DNA from: Paenibacillus alkaliterrae
GTDB taxonomy: Bacteria > Bacillota > Bacilli > Paenibacillales > Paenibacillaceae
Length of the DNA stretch: 64,000 bases
Reading direction: 5' to 3'
NCBI RefSeq assembly: GCF_021532375.1
Contig: NZ_JAKGAP010000027.1
Span: 31,274-95,273, forward strand
Below the pieces are notes generated by a model, which was not told the DNA's origin, searched no databases, and worked only from the letters and a program-made list of their open reading frames with translations. Position 1 is the first letter of the stretch; each line of letters starts with the position of its first letter. The position numbers were made by a program, and so were the translations under genes. Positions 26,961 to 35,337 of the stretch are shown in pieces.

Positions 26961-28544
26961 ATGGAAAACAGCTCTGGTAACAAGTCGCAAGCAAGATCTG
27001 AGTCTACAAGCGGAACGCTGCAAGGGAATAAACAGCAAGCAGCCGGACAGCCCGGGCAGCCGATTTCTGAACAGCCGATTTCCGAGCGGTTAACGGATAA
27101 TCTTCATTATCTGGAATCGATATTCGCGAAGAGCTCGGACATTATTTTCAAGCATTGGAATTATGGTCCTGAATTGAAATTCACGGCGTTATCCGTTTAC
27201 TATGGATCGCTTGTCCAAGAAGATACCGTTAACTATATGAAGTTATCTCTTCAAGACCTTGTTACTCACCATATTGGACCAGGCATGGACGTTACGCCTC
27301 AAGATATACGTACGTTCTTCGAGCAGGATGGCGTGTCGGAGAAAAAAGCCATCATCCTGAACAATTTGCATCATGTGGTGGAAGAAATATCAAATGGACA
27401 ACTTCTCATCATGTTTGACCAATGGAATAAGGCGCTATGCTACAGAGCACAGTCCGTGGAGACGAGACAAGTTAACGAGCCGGTCAACGAATCGGTTGTC
27501 CAGGGACCGCGCGAGAGTACCGTTGAAAATTTGCAAAAAAATATTGGTCTTCTCCGTCTGCGCCTGAAGACGCCGAAATTCAAAATCGAAATGGTCACCG
27601 CGGGCGGCGAAACCAAATCGACGGTCGCTTACGGATATATCGAGGATATCGTTGACGGCGAGCTGCTGGCAGAATTCAAAAAAAGAATCGAACAAATCAA
27701 ACAGCTCGAAATATTGGAGACATCTTACATCGAACAGCTCATTGAAGACTCGACCTATTCTCCTTTTCCTCAGCATCGGTATACGGAACGAACGGATATG
27801 GTGGTGGCCAGCATGCTTGACGGCAAGATTGCGGTTCTGGTACAAGGCACAGGCGGTGTATTATTATGCCCGGGCTTATTTACCGAATTTTTTCAATCGA
27901 GCGAGGATTATTATCAACGTACAATGATAGCCTCCTTAGTTCGGCTGCTTCGTATTATGGCATTTATTATAGCGCTGACGCTGCCCAGCATCTATATTGC
28001 TTTATCGACCTTCCACCCCGAGCTTATCCCAACCGTATTGCTGCTTGCCATACTTAATGCGCGGGAGGGCATACCGCTGCCGGCCTTTTTCGAAGCGCTG
28101 CTTATGGAATTTTTCTTCGAGCTGATGCGTGAGGCAGGGATTCGCCTGCCCAGGCCGGTCGGCTCTGCCGTAAGCATCGTAGGAGCGCTTGTCATCGGGG
28201 ATGCGGCCATCAGCGCCGGAATCGCCTCTCCCATCATGGTCATCGTAGTCGCATTGACGGGAATCGCGTCCTTCTCCATTCCGCAGTACAGCGTCGCGAT
28301 TTCATTGCGGATATTACGCTTTCCGTTAATGCTCAGCGCCGCCCTTATGGGCGGGTTCGGGATGATGATTTGCTTATTATTTCTTTTGCTTCATCTTTGT
28401 AAGCTGCGTACGCTTGGCCAGCCTTATATGGCGCCGCTCGCACCGCTGCGATTGTCAGAGCTAAGGGACGTCTTCGTGCGCGTACCCTTGAAGACGCTGC
28501 TTCGAAAACCGCGAGATTTGCACAAGCATAAGCCGTTGAAATAG
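26961..28544 (+). CDS. Spore germination receptor A subunit (GerAA/GerKA-like)
   Basis: A 527-residue GerA-family protein. The first ~60 residues are Ser/Gln-rich, then the soluble N-terminal domains (FLCG-type landmarks such as FFQSSEDYYQRTMIASLVRL at ~310), then five to six membrane segments (~325-490; e.g. IALTLPSIYIALSTFHPELI and VGSAVSIVGALVIGDAAISA). The protein sits in the spore inner membrane and, with B and C subunits, senses nutrient germinants. It is followed by GerC- and GerB-type genes, so it is the first gene of a complete receptor operon with the order A-C-small-B-B. Confidence 0.93.
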   Translation: MENSSGNKSQARSESTSGTLQGNKQQAAGQPGQPISEQPISERLTDNLHYLESIFAKSSDIIFKHWNYGPELKFTALSVYYGSLVQEDTVNYMKLSLQDLVTHHIGPGMDVTPQDIRTFFEQDGVSEKKAIILNNLHHVVEEISNGQLLIMFDQWNKALCYRAQSVETRQVNEPVNESVVQGPRESTVENLQKNIGLLRLRLKTPKFKIEMVTAGGETKSTVAYGYIEDIVDGELLAEFKKRIEQIKQLEILETSYIEQLIEDSTYSPFPQHRYTERTDMVVASMLDGKIAVLVQGTGGVLLCPGLFTEFFQSSEDYYQRTMIASLVRLLRIMAFIIALTLPSIYIALSTFHPELIPTVLLLAILNAREGIPLPAFFEALLMEFFFELMREAGIRLPRPVGSAVSIVGALVIGDAAISAGIASPIMVIVVALTGIASFSIPQYSVAISLRILRFPLMLSAALMGGFGMMICLLFLLLHLCKLRTLGQPYMAPLAPLRLSELRDVFVRVPLKTLLRKPRDLHKHKPLK

Positions 28545-28582
28545 CTAAATGGAAAATCTTCGAACAGAAAGAATGATGCAGC

Positions 28583-29731
28583 ATGAGAAAAATGTCGGTT
28601 TTCGTTTGCTTGATAGCTATATTTACGCTTCTCACGGGCTGCTGGAGCAAGTACGAGCTGACGGAGCGGGGCTTTGTGATGGGCGTGGCGCTCGACCAAC
28701 GCAAGGATGGAAAAATCGAGATGCTGACGCAAATCTATCGTCCTGCTTCCGCAGAGGTCGGAACGGAGGCTACCGCCACGGGCCCTTCGAGCGTTAATAT
28801 TAATACGGTTGACGATACGGTCATGGAGGCGATCCGCGATATTCCGATCCATCTGGGAAGGAAAGCCCAATGGAGCCATATGCGCGTCATTATCATTGGA
28901 GAGAAGCTCGCCAAAAGCGAGAAAATTGGCAATCTTCTTGATCTGTTTTACCGGGACCATGAGCCGAGAAGCAGCGTATCGATCATGATTGCGAAGGGTC
29001 CGGCCCGCAAGCTGTTCGAGAAGAAGCCGCTTATCGAGCAAACGACGGCGCAGCAATTTCTAAGAACGGAGGAATCCTCCTACCAGAATGCCGCAAAAAC
29101 ACTGGATACTTCCTTGCTTAGCTTAATACGCGAGCTGAAGAGCGCTCATCCCGATGCGGTCATTTCATACGTGTATGAGGATCCACAGACAAAGGATATG
29201 TTCTCCGCTGCCGGTCTTGCCCTTTTCAAGGACGGTGTAATGAAGGAAGTAATGCCGGCAAGCAAAGTAGAGGGGCTAATCATCTTGCGCAATGAATACA
29301 GCTCGGGCGTGGTTGAAATTCCGTGTCCGGGGATGAAGGGCATGAAGGAGACGACTGAGGTCCTTTCCATGGATGTCAAAATAAAGCCTTTGGTGAAAGG
29401 AGATAAAATAAGCGCCAGCGTTAAGCTGAGAGGCGAGCTCGCCATTGGCGAATTGAGATGTACGAAGATTGACAAGCTTGAGGATGAACAAGTATTCGTA
29501 AGCAAGGTGGAGAAGGCGCTCGCGAAGCAGGTGAACGACTGCATCCAATTCCTTCAGAAGAATAGGATAGATGTCATTGGCATAGGAAACCGCATTTACC
29601 GCAAGAGTCCCGGAACATGGGAGAAGCTTAAAGATAATTGGGATGTGCGATTTGCAGAGATGCCGTTTGACATTGAGGTGGAGCTGAAGCTCATTACCGG
29701 CGGAACGGTTATAAACAAAACGGTTTTGTAA
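28583..29731 (+). CDS. Spore germination receptor C subunit lipoprotein (Ger(x)C family)
   Basis: A 382-residue Ger(x)C protein. The signal peptide ends at LLTGCWSKYELTERGFV; Cys20 of the lipobox is followed by the Trp typical of GerC proteins. Domain landmarks are VMGVALDQRKDGKIEM, RDIPIHLGRKAQWSHMRVII and the C-terminal VEKALAKQVNDCIQFLQKN. It would be lipid-anchored at the outer face of the spore inner membrane and is required for receptor function. It lies 38 bases downstream of the A-subunit gene. Confidence 0.93.
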   Translation: MRKMSVFVCLIAIFTLLTGCWSKYELTERGFVMGVALDQRKDGKIEMLTQIYRPASAEVGTEATATGPSSVNINTVDDTVMEAIRDIPIHLGRKAQWSHMRVIIIGEKLAKSEKIGNLLDLFYRDHEPRSSVSIMIAKGPARKLFEKKPLIEQTTAQQFLRTEESSYQNAAKTLDTSLLSLIRELKSAHPDAVISYVYEDPQTKDMFSAAGLALFKDGVMKEVMPASKVEGLIILRNEYSSGVVEIPCPGMKGMKETTEVLSMDVKIKPLVKGDKISASVKLRGELAIGELRCTKIDKLEDEQVFVSKVEKALAKQVNDCIQFLQKNRIDVIGIGNRIYRKSPGTWEKLKDNWDVRFAEMPFDIEVELKLITGGTVINKTVL

Positions 29732-29754
29732 GCTTGACAGAGGGAGACTCGCCT

Positions 29755-30000
29755 ATGTTGGAACGGTTGCTGGTTCTGGTTGCAGCTCTCGGCGGCATGC
29801 TGCTGTATGACGGGATTGCTCTGAGAAACAAAATAACGAAACGGGAAAAGAAGGTTTATATCGGTCTATTGGTCGTGTCTCTATACTTGAGCGCGGATTA
29901 TGCCTATAATCAGGATTGGCTTGATATGTATGATGTAGTCGAGCCGGTCCTGGGAGGATTGGCTGAGCAAATCGATACTTTTCTTAAGGTGCAATGGTAG
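29755..30000 (+). CDS. Small membrane protein of the germination operon
   Basis: An 81-residue protein with two hydrophobic segments (RLLVLVAALGGMLLYDGIAL and KVYIGLLVVSLYLSADYAYN) separated by a basic loop (RNKITKREKK). ATG 29755 is chosen over TTG 29734 because GAGGGAG lies 8 bases upstream. Small two-helix proteins of this kind (D subunits) accompany several germinant receptor operons and modulate receptor function, so a GerD-subunit-like role is likely, from context and topology only. Confidence 0.7.
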   Translation: MLERLLVLVAALGGMLLYDGIALRNKITKREKKVYIGLLVVSLYLSADYAYNQDWLDMYDVVEPVLGGLAEQIDTFLKVQW

Positions 30001-30031
30001 ACTTGTCAACAAGATAAAGGAGGAGATAAAC

Positions 30032-31126
30032 ATCGGGAAGCAAACCATTAGCCACTTTCAATTGGGAGTGCTTTTTTTCGTGTTTATGACCGGCTCCTCC
30101 ATGATCAACATTCCGGGTCCGCTGATAGGCAAAGCCGGCAATGGAGCGTGGTTATCCCTGCTTATTTCCGGAGGAATCGGTTTCGGTATGATGTCCATGC
30201 TGCTGTATCTGCACCGCCGTTTTCCCGATCTGACTTATGTCGAATACAGCCGCAAATTAGTCGGCAGCGTGCTTGCCGTTATTTTATCGGTATTGCCCAT
30301 AACCTTTCTTTTCCAGATGCAGTCGGCCATTGTCACAGATGTCGGCTTGTTTATGATTAGCTCCATGCTGAGGGAAACCCCGATGTATGCGTTTACTTTT
30401 CCTGTTTTCGTCATAGCTGCCTTAACCGCAAGAGCGGGAATTGAGGTCATGGTCAGAATGTTTACACTGATCCTGCTTTTAACGTCCTTTTTTATATTCA
30501 TTGTTCTTTTGTTAGCCATTCAGGATTATGATCCGTCGCTGCTGCTGCCCGTCCTCCCTAAAGGGATCAAGCCTGTCCTGCATGGGGCGTACTTTACGTT
30601 TGGCTTTCCTTATGTAGAGATCTTCTTGTTCGGCATGCTGCTGCCGTTTGTCGTCAAAGACCCGGAGAAGAAAGTATCCATATCGAGGACGATGTTTATT
30701 TCCTTGAGTCTCAATGTATTTACTTTGTGTACGGCTACCGTATGCGCGATTATGGTGTTTGGACCCTATGCTGCCGACAAGCCTTATGTGATCTTCGCGA
30801 TGGCTCGAATAGTGGAGTTTGAGGAAATTATTCAAAGAATCGAGTCGATCATCGGGATGTCTCTTATACTGGGCTCCTATATGAAAACGTCGGTTACCCT
30901 CTACGTGCTAAGCTTATTTGTCAGCCAGCTTTTCCAGCTCAAGGAGAGCGGAACGATTGTGATGCCGCTTGCTCTGTTCGGTTTTCTGACGGGACTCGTT
31001 ACCTTTGACGGGTCTACGCAGTGGGGGGGCATCGTCGCAACCATTCATCCGGTATGGGCGGGGGCTGTATTTCTAATGCCTCTGCTGCTGTTAACGGTTG
31101 TCGCTTTGATCAGAAAGCGTGTGTAA
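30032..31126 (+). CDS. Spore germination receptor B subunit (GerAB/GerKB-like), copy 1, probable ATC start
   Basis: A 364-residue GerB-type permease of the APC superfamily with about ten membrane segments. The only start in frame with a good ribosome site is ATC at 30032, 8 bases after AGGAGG (30018-30023); it gives the N-terminus IGKQTISHFQLGVLFF before the first helix. Starting at TTG 30062 would remove these residues and has no ribosome site. The tandem copy at 31157 has the same arrangement and exactly the same length. GerB proteins bind the nutrient germinant in the spore inner membrane. It ends 30 bases before the second copy starts. Confidence 0.85.
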   Translation: MGKQTISHFQLGVLFFVFMTGSSMINIPGPLIGKAGNGAWLSLLISGGIGFGMMSMLLYLHRRFPDLTYVEYSRKLVGSVLAVILSVLPITFLFQMQSAIVTDVGLFMISSMLRETPMYAFTFPVFVIAALTARAGIEVMVRMFTLILLLTSFFIFIVLLLAIQDYDPSLLLPVLPKGIKPVLHGAYFTFGFPYVEIFLFGMLLPFVVKDPEKKVSISRTMFISLSLNVFTLCTATVCAIMVFGPYAADKPYVIFAMARIVEFEEIIQRIESIIGMSLILGSYMKTSVTLYVLSLFVSQLFQLKESGTIVMPLALFGFLTGLVTFDGSTQWGGIVATIHPVWAGAVFLMPLLLLTVVALIRKRV

Positions 31127-31156
31127 TGAAAAGTACAGATAAAGGAGGAGATCAGC

Positions 31157-32251
31157 ATCGGAAAACAAACCATTAGCCACTATGAAATCGGTATGCTTTT
31201 TTTCGTATTTATGACTGGCTCCTCCATTATCAACATTCCGGGGCCGCTGATAGGCAAAGCCGGCAATGGAGCGTGGTTATCCCTTCTCCTATCGGGAGGG
31301 ATCGGCTTCTGTATTTTGGCCATGCTGCTGTTTCTGCACCGCCGCTTTCCCGATCTGACTTATGTCGAGTACAGCCGCAAATTAATAGGAAACGCGCTGA
31401 CCGTCATTTTATCGGTAATGACTATCTCTTTTCTTCTCCAGATGCAGTCGGCCATTGTCGTTGATGTAGGCTTATTTATGATTAGCTCCATGCTGAGGGA
31501 AACTCCGATGTATGCATTTACCTTTCTGATTTTTCTTATATCCGCTTTAACGGCAAGAGCGGGCATCGAGGTCATAGCCAGAATGTTTATGCTCATTGTG
31601 CTCTTGACTGCTATCTTTTTAGCCTCCGTTTTTCTTTTAGCTTTACCGGATTATGATCCGTCGCTGCTGCTGCCCGTCCTCCCTAAAGGGATCAAGCCTG
31701 TCCTGCATGGGGCGTACTTTACGTTTGGCTTTCCTTATGTAGAGATCTTCTTGTTCGGCATGCTGCTGCCGTTTGTCGTCAAAGACCCGGCGAATAAACT
31801 ATCCATATCGAAGACGATGTTTTTTTCCTTGGGCTTCAATATATTTACATTGTGTGTGTCTACCGTTTGCGTCATTATGGTCTTTGGGCCCTATGCGGCG
31901 GATAGGCCGTATGTGCTCTTCGCGATGGCGCGATTGGTGGAGTTTCAGGAAATTATTCAAAGAATCGAGTCGATTATCGGGATGTCTCTTATTCTGGGCT
32001 CCTATATGAAAACGACGATTACCCTCTATGTGCTGAGCTTATTTGTCAGTCAGCTCTTCCGGCTCAAGGAGAGCGGAACGATCGTGATGCCGCTTGCTCT
32101 GCTCGGTTTTCTGACGGGACTCGTTACCTTTGACGGAGCTACGGAGTGGGGAGGCGTCGTCAGCGTCATTCATCCGGTGTGGACGGCGGCTGTATTTCTT
32201 ATGCCTCTGGTGCTGCTAACGGTTGTCGCTTTGATCAGAAAGCGGGTGTAA
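31157..32251 (+). CDS. Spore germination receptor B subunit (GerAB/GerKB-like), copy 2, probable ATC start
   Basis: A 364-residue paralogue of the gene just upstream. AGGAGG (31143-31148) lies 8 bases before ATC 31157, giving IGKQTISHYEIGMLFF. The next Met codon, at 31193, has no ribosome site and cuts into the first helix. The two copies are similar throughout and share a 143-base block without a single difference (30523-30665 and 31648-31790), covering the segment LLPVLPKGIKPVLHGAYFTF. Two B subunits in one operon could give receptors with different germinant specificity. The last 36 bases overlap the convergent ThpR gene. Confidence 0.85.
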   Translation: MGKQTISHYEIGMLFFVFMTGSSIINIPGPLIGKAGNGAWLSLLLSGGIGFCILAMLLFLHRRFPDLTYVEYSRKLIGNALTVILSVMTISFLLQMQSAIVVDVGLFMISSMLRETPMYAFTFLIFLISALTARAGIEVIARMFMLIVLLTAIFLASVFLLALPDYDPSLLLPVLPKGIKPVLHGAYFTFGFPYVEIFLFGMLLPFVVKDPANKLSISKTMFFSLGFNIFTLCVSTVCVIMVFGPYAADRPYVLFAMARLVEFQEIIQRIESIIGMSLILGSYMKTTITLYVLSLFVSQLFRLKESGTIVMPLALLGFLTGLVTFDGATEWGGVVSVIHPVWTAAVFLMPLVLLTVVALIRKRV

Positions 32252-32812
32252 CGGATATTCGCCGATTACCTCATACATCGGAGAAGTTTGCATATGGGTG
32301 CGCATAAGCACGAAACGGTCCGCTCGCCATTGCAATCCGCTTGGAGCATTAGCCATCACTTCGGCAGGTATGGCGCCGGTGCCCGCGAATCCTCTCGCAA
32401 CCGTAATATGCGGAGTATAAGGGCGATCCTCGGCCTTGAAGCCGCAGGAAATTGTCGCCTTTGTAACGGCCGACTGGAGCGAGCTTAATCCTTCCAGGTG
32501 TCCGGAAACGGCTGCCCACAGGATGCGGGGTGCTGTCGGCGGACCGAACGTTCCTGCTCCGTTCAAGGCCAGAGCCAAATCCCTTTCCTTTATCCCCATC
32601 AGCGCGGCTTGCAGCGCATCCATCTTTCCGGCCGGCGTTTCTCCTAGAAACTGAAGCGTAATATGATAGTCATCCGGATGGGTCCATTTTCGAAACGGCA
32701 GCTTTTCTCTATGGGCATGCGTCCATTCCTGTAACTCATTGGCAATTGGCCTCGTGAGTGGAACAGCCACAAACAAGCGCAGCGAACGATCCTTAGCATT
32801 TGATTGACTCAT
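32216..32812 (-). CDS. thpR: RNA 2',3'-cyclic phosphodiesterase (2'-5' RNA ligase family)
   Basis: A 198-residue 2H phosphoesterase. Both catalytic HxTx motifs are present: DDYHITLQFLG (~48) and PYTPHITVARG (~135). The start FVAVPLTRPIANELQEW matches the family. ATG 32812 is preferred to the one at 32911 because the extra 33 residues lack family character and GGGG lies about 9 bases upstream of 32812. The enzyme opens 2',3'-cyclic phosphates in RNA. Its 3' end overlaps the convergent gerB-type gene by 36 bases, including both stop codons. Confidence 0.9.
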   Translation of the reverse strand: MSQSNAKDRSLRLFVAVPLTRPIANELQEWTHAHREKLPFRKWTHPDDYHITLQFLGETPAGKMDALQAALMGIKERDLALALNGAGTFGPPTAPRILWAAVSGHLEGLSSLQSAVTKATISCGFKAEDRPYTPHITVARGFAGTGAIPAEVMANAPSGLQWRADRFVLMRTHMQTSPMYEVIGEYPLHPLSDQSDNR

Positions 32813-32962
32813 CAACGTAACCCCATTTCTTTTCCCTATGTTAGCAGCCACCCTATTCAGTATGTAACCGTTGAAGAGAGAACATTCATGCTCATGACTT
32901 ATGTAGTTCATCCCATTTTATGGGGGCAGTTTAGTTAGCCATGATGGATTTATACAATAACT

Positions 32963-33050
32963 GACCACATCAGCGGGAGCAATTCCAGTTAGGTCAGACT
33001 TACTCGCTGATAAAGCAAATTTAGCGGAATTTTTTCCAGTTAGATTCGTC
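32963..33050 (-). repeat. 88-bp dispersed intergenic repeat, copy A
   Basis: The minus strand here reads GACGAATCTAACTGGAAAAA and onward and matches the plus strand at 54460-54547 over the full 88 bases with about ten differences. Each copy holds two related half-units beginning CTAACTGGAA and reaching CCGCT about 15 bases later. It lies in the 716-base gap between thpR and the YesM-type gene. Confidence 0.75.
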
Positions 33051-33078
33051 TCTCATCTCGTAGGGGCGACGCATTAAG

Positions 33079-33235
33079 CTAATGGGAGATTAGCTGGACC
33101 AGCACTGCCAACCAACTCTTGTTATGCCCCGCTGTTTTGCGAGTGAGCGTATACCTAATGCTGTCTTTCGCGCCCACCGTTTCCTCGATAGTTTTCATTC
33201 GTTTGAGGAGGTATCTATACTACTGTCCCTTTGTC
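33079..33235 (-). pseudogene. Possible transposase C-terminal remnant
   Basis: The minus strand reads YRYLLKRMKTIEETVGAKDS then IRYTLTRKTAGHNKSWLAV and VLVQLISH before TAG at 33079-33081, with a stop just upstream of YRY. The KxxIEExxGxxK...RYTLxR pattern recalls the C-terminus of IS1182/IS5-type transposases. There is no start, no terminal repeats and only ~50 codons, so this is at best a relic. Confidence 0.3.
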
Positions 33236-33332
33236 AGAATGGTTGTCTTACCCCTCAATAGAACGTATAGTGGGTATTATGGGTAGCGAAGCTTCGGTAA
33301 CTTCGCTGTAAATATTCATCAGAGCCGATGAA

Positions 33333-33436
33333 CGGACATTAGATCCGTTATATCTGGATAGAACCACCTGTTCAGAGCTAAAGCGGACCTAGGTTCCTTT
33401 ATTCGTTTTTTGTACAAATAACGGATCTGTTGTCCG
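33333..33436. repeat. 19-bp inverted repeat upstream of the YesM-type gene
   Basis: CGGACATTAGATCCGTTAT (33333-33351) and ATAACGGATCTGTTGTCCG (33418-33436) are inverted copies matching at 17 of 19 positions, 66 bases apart. They end about 90 bases before the kinase gene. They may be an interspersed repeat or paired operator sites. Confidence 0.5.
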
Positions 33437-33528
33437 CACCGGATTCCAACCTAACGGTCAAGCACTGATTCTTTTTCAAAAGCTGACTATCTCATCGTGT
33501 CATTTCTCTGAAAAGGATGGATTCCAGC

Positions 33529-35337
33529 ATGCCCTTTCAATTACGCTCGATGTTCGGGCGGCGTTACAGCTTTAGCACGAAGCTGATTCTCATCCTCTCG
33601 ATTGCGAATCTACTAATACTAAGCATTTCGGGCTTTATTACTTATCAGGTGCACTTATCGCTGTTTAATCAGGAAATCAGCCGGCAATACGCGATGACCA
33701 ATCAGCAGGTATTGGCTCGTCTGGATTCAAGGGTGAAGGATATGTACCGCATTACGGACTACATTACTTTAAACCCGATCGTCAAGCAAGCGATCAGCGG
33801 GCAGACGGAGGATATGCCGCCCTTCGACCGCATGCTGATCGAGAGAGAGCTGGATAAGCAGCTTCTTCAGGTTAGGCTGGACGCGCCGGAAATTATGGGT
33901 GTGCGTATCTATGATTTGAAAGGCAATATTACGAATGTGGGCACGTTCGCCAGCCATTTCATTCAACTCGATCAGAGCTTTCTGGCCGGGAAGGTCAAGG
34001 AGCTGGAAGGTACAAGCGGCGAATACCTCTGGAGCCGAATCGCCCCCGAGCAGTTTCATCAGAACGCCTATCGCAACTGGATATTGGCGGGCCGCTTGAT
34101 GCGCTCAACCGATCTGGATACATACGGCGTCATGCTGATTTTGTTCAATTCGTCCTTGTTCGAATCGTACTTGAAGGATATGCGGATGCAAGGCGATACA
34201 GGGGCTTATTTATTTGACCAGGATGGCGGATTTTTGTATTCGTTAGATAATGAGGAGCAGGAGCATTCGGATCTTCCCGCCATGGAGAAGGACGAAACGC
34301 TGATCAGGAAGGAGAACGGAACCTCCTATTTATACACCAAGCAGATTTCCGATAGAGTCCGTTTCTCTTTATACAGCAAGGTTTCATTGAAGCAAATTCA
34401 GAATCGAAGCTGGGTTATTTTACAGGTGGCGATTATTTCCGCTTTGGCAAGTATTGTATGCTACTGGGTCATTATTTTGATCGTCAGCAAAAAGCTGCTG
34501 CGGCCGCTGAAAAGTCTGGTCTACGGGATGAAGCGAGTACGGGACGGAGCATTCGATACCCGCGTGAACATTAAGACGAAGGATGAGCTTGCCTTCATCG
34601 GCGAGAGTTTCAATCAGATGACGCATCAAATCGATACGTTGATTCGCGAAGTTTATCAGCGGGAGCTAAGCGAGAAGGAAGCGGAGCTGAAAGCGATTCA
34701 GGCACAGCTCAATCCTCATTTTCTGTACAACACGCTGGGCATGTTTTTCTGGAAATTTTATGGACTTAACGATGAGAAATCGGCGCAGCTCGTGAATTCG
34801 TTATCGGAGATGCTGCAGTATACGCTCGAGCCGGTACAGAAGCTGACGACGCTGCGCGATGAGATGAAGCAGCTTGAAAACTATTTCAACATCCAGCAGG
34901 CCAGATATCAGGAGGCGCTCTCCACCGATATTCAAATCCCGCTGGATCTGCATGATTGCCGGATCATCCGGCTGTTGTTCCAGCCTATTGTCGAGAATGC
35001 CTTCGTCCATGCCTTCCGCGACAAAAAAAGCGACCGCCGCCTGACGATTCGCAGCTTTAGGCAGGCAGCCAGCCAATCGGAGCCTGACTTTCTTATCATA
35101 GAAATTACCGATAACGGCTGCGGCATGGACGCAAGCATGATTCAAAGGATAATCGCTCCTTCACAAATGATACCGGAAGGCGATCGGGAACGGATCGGGA
35201 CAAGCAGCGTCATCCGCCGCATTAATCTCGTACACGGCGAGCCGTACGGCGTTGACATTTTCTCGAAGATTGGCGATTATACGACGGTACGCTTGCGGCT
35301 GCCTTATCAAAAAGCGGAAGAGGAGGAACAGCAATGA
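33529..35337 (+). CDS. YesM-type sensor histidine kinase
   Basis: A 602-residue membrane sensor kinase. Membrane helices lie at ~18-42 (LILILSIANLLILSISGFIT) and ~298-322 (VAIISALASIVCYWVIILIV), bracketing a Cache-like extracellular domain. A HAMP domain follows (~323-375), then the LytS/YesM His motif QAQLNPHFLYNTLGMFFW with the phosphorylated His, and an ATPase domain with DNGCGMD. ATG 33529 has AAAGGATGG about 8 bases upstream; ATG 33517 lies inside that ribosome site. It overlaps its response regulator gene by 4 bases and probably senses carbohydrates or binding-protein occupancy for the transporter encoded next. Confidence 0.93.
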   Translation: MPFQLRSMFGRRYSFSTKLILILSIANLLILSISGFITYQVHLSLFNQEISRQYAMTNQQVLARLDSRVKDMYRITDYITLNPIVKQAISGQTEDMPPFDRMLIERELDKQLLQVRLDAPEIMGVRIYDLKGNITNVGTFASHFIQLDQSFLAGKVKELEGTSGEYLWSRIAPEQFHQNAYRNWILAGRLMRSTDLDTYGVMLILFNSSLFESYLKDMRMQGDTGAYLFDQDGGFLYSLDNEEQEHSDLPAMEKDETLIRKENGTSYLYTKQISDRVRFSLYSKVSLKQIQNRSWVILQVAIISALASIVCYWVIILIVSKKLLRPLKSLVYGMKRVRDGAFDTRVNIKTKDELAFIGESFNQMTHQIDTLIREVYQRELSEKEAELKAIQAQLNPHFLYNTLGMFFWKFYGLNDEKSAQLVNSLSEMLQYTLEPVQKLTTLRDEMKQLENYFNIQQARYQEALSTDIQIPLDLHDCRIIRLLFQPIVENAFVHAFRDKKSDRRLTIRSFRQAASQSEPDFLIIEITDNGCGMDASMIQRIIAPSQMIPEGDRERIGTSSVIRRINLVHGEPYGVDIFSKIGDYTTVRLRLPYQKAEEEEQQ

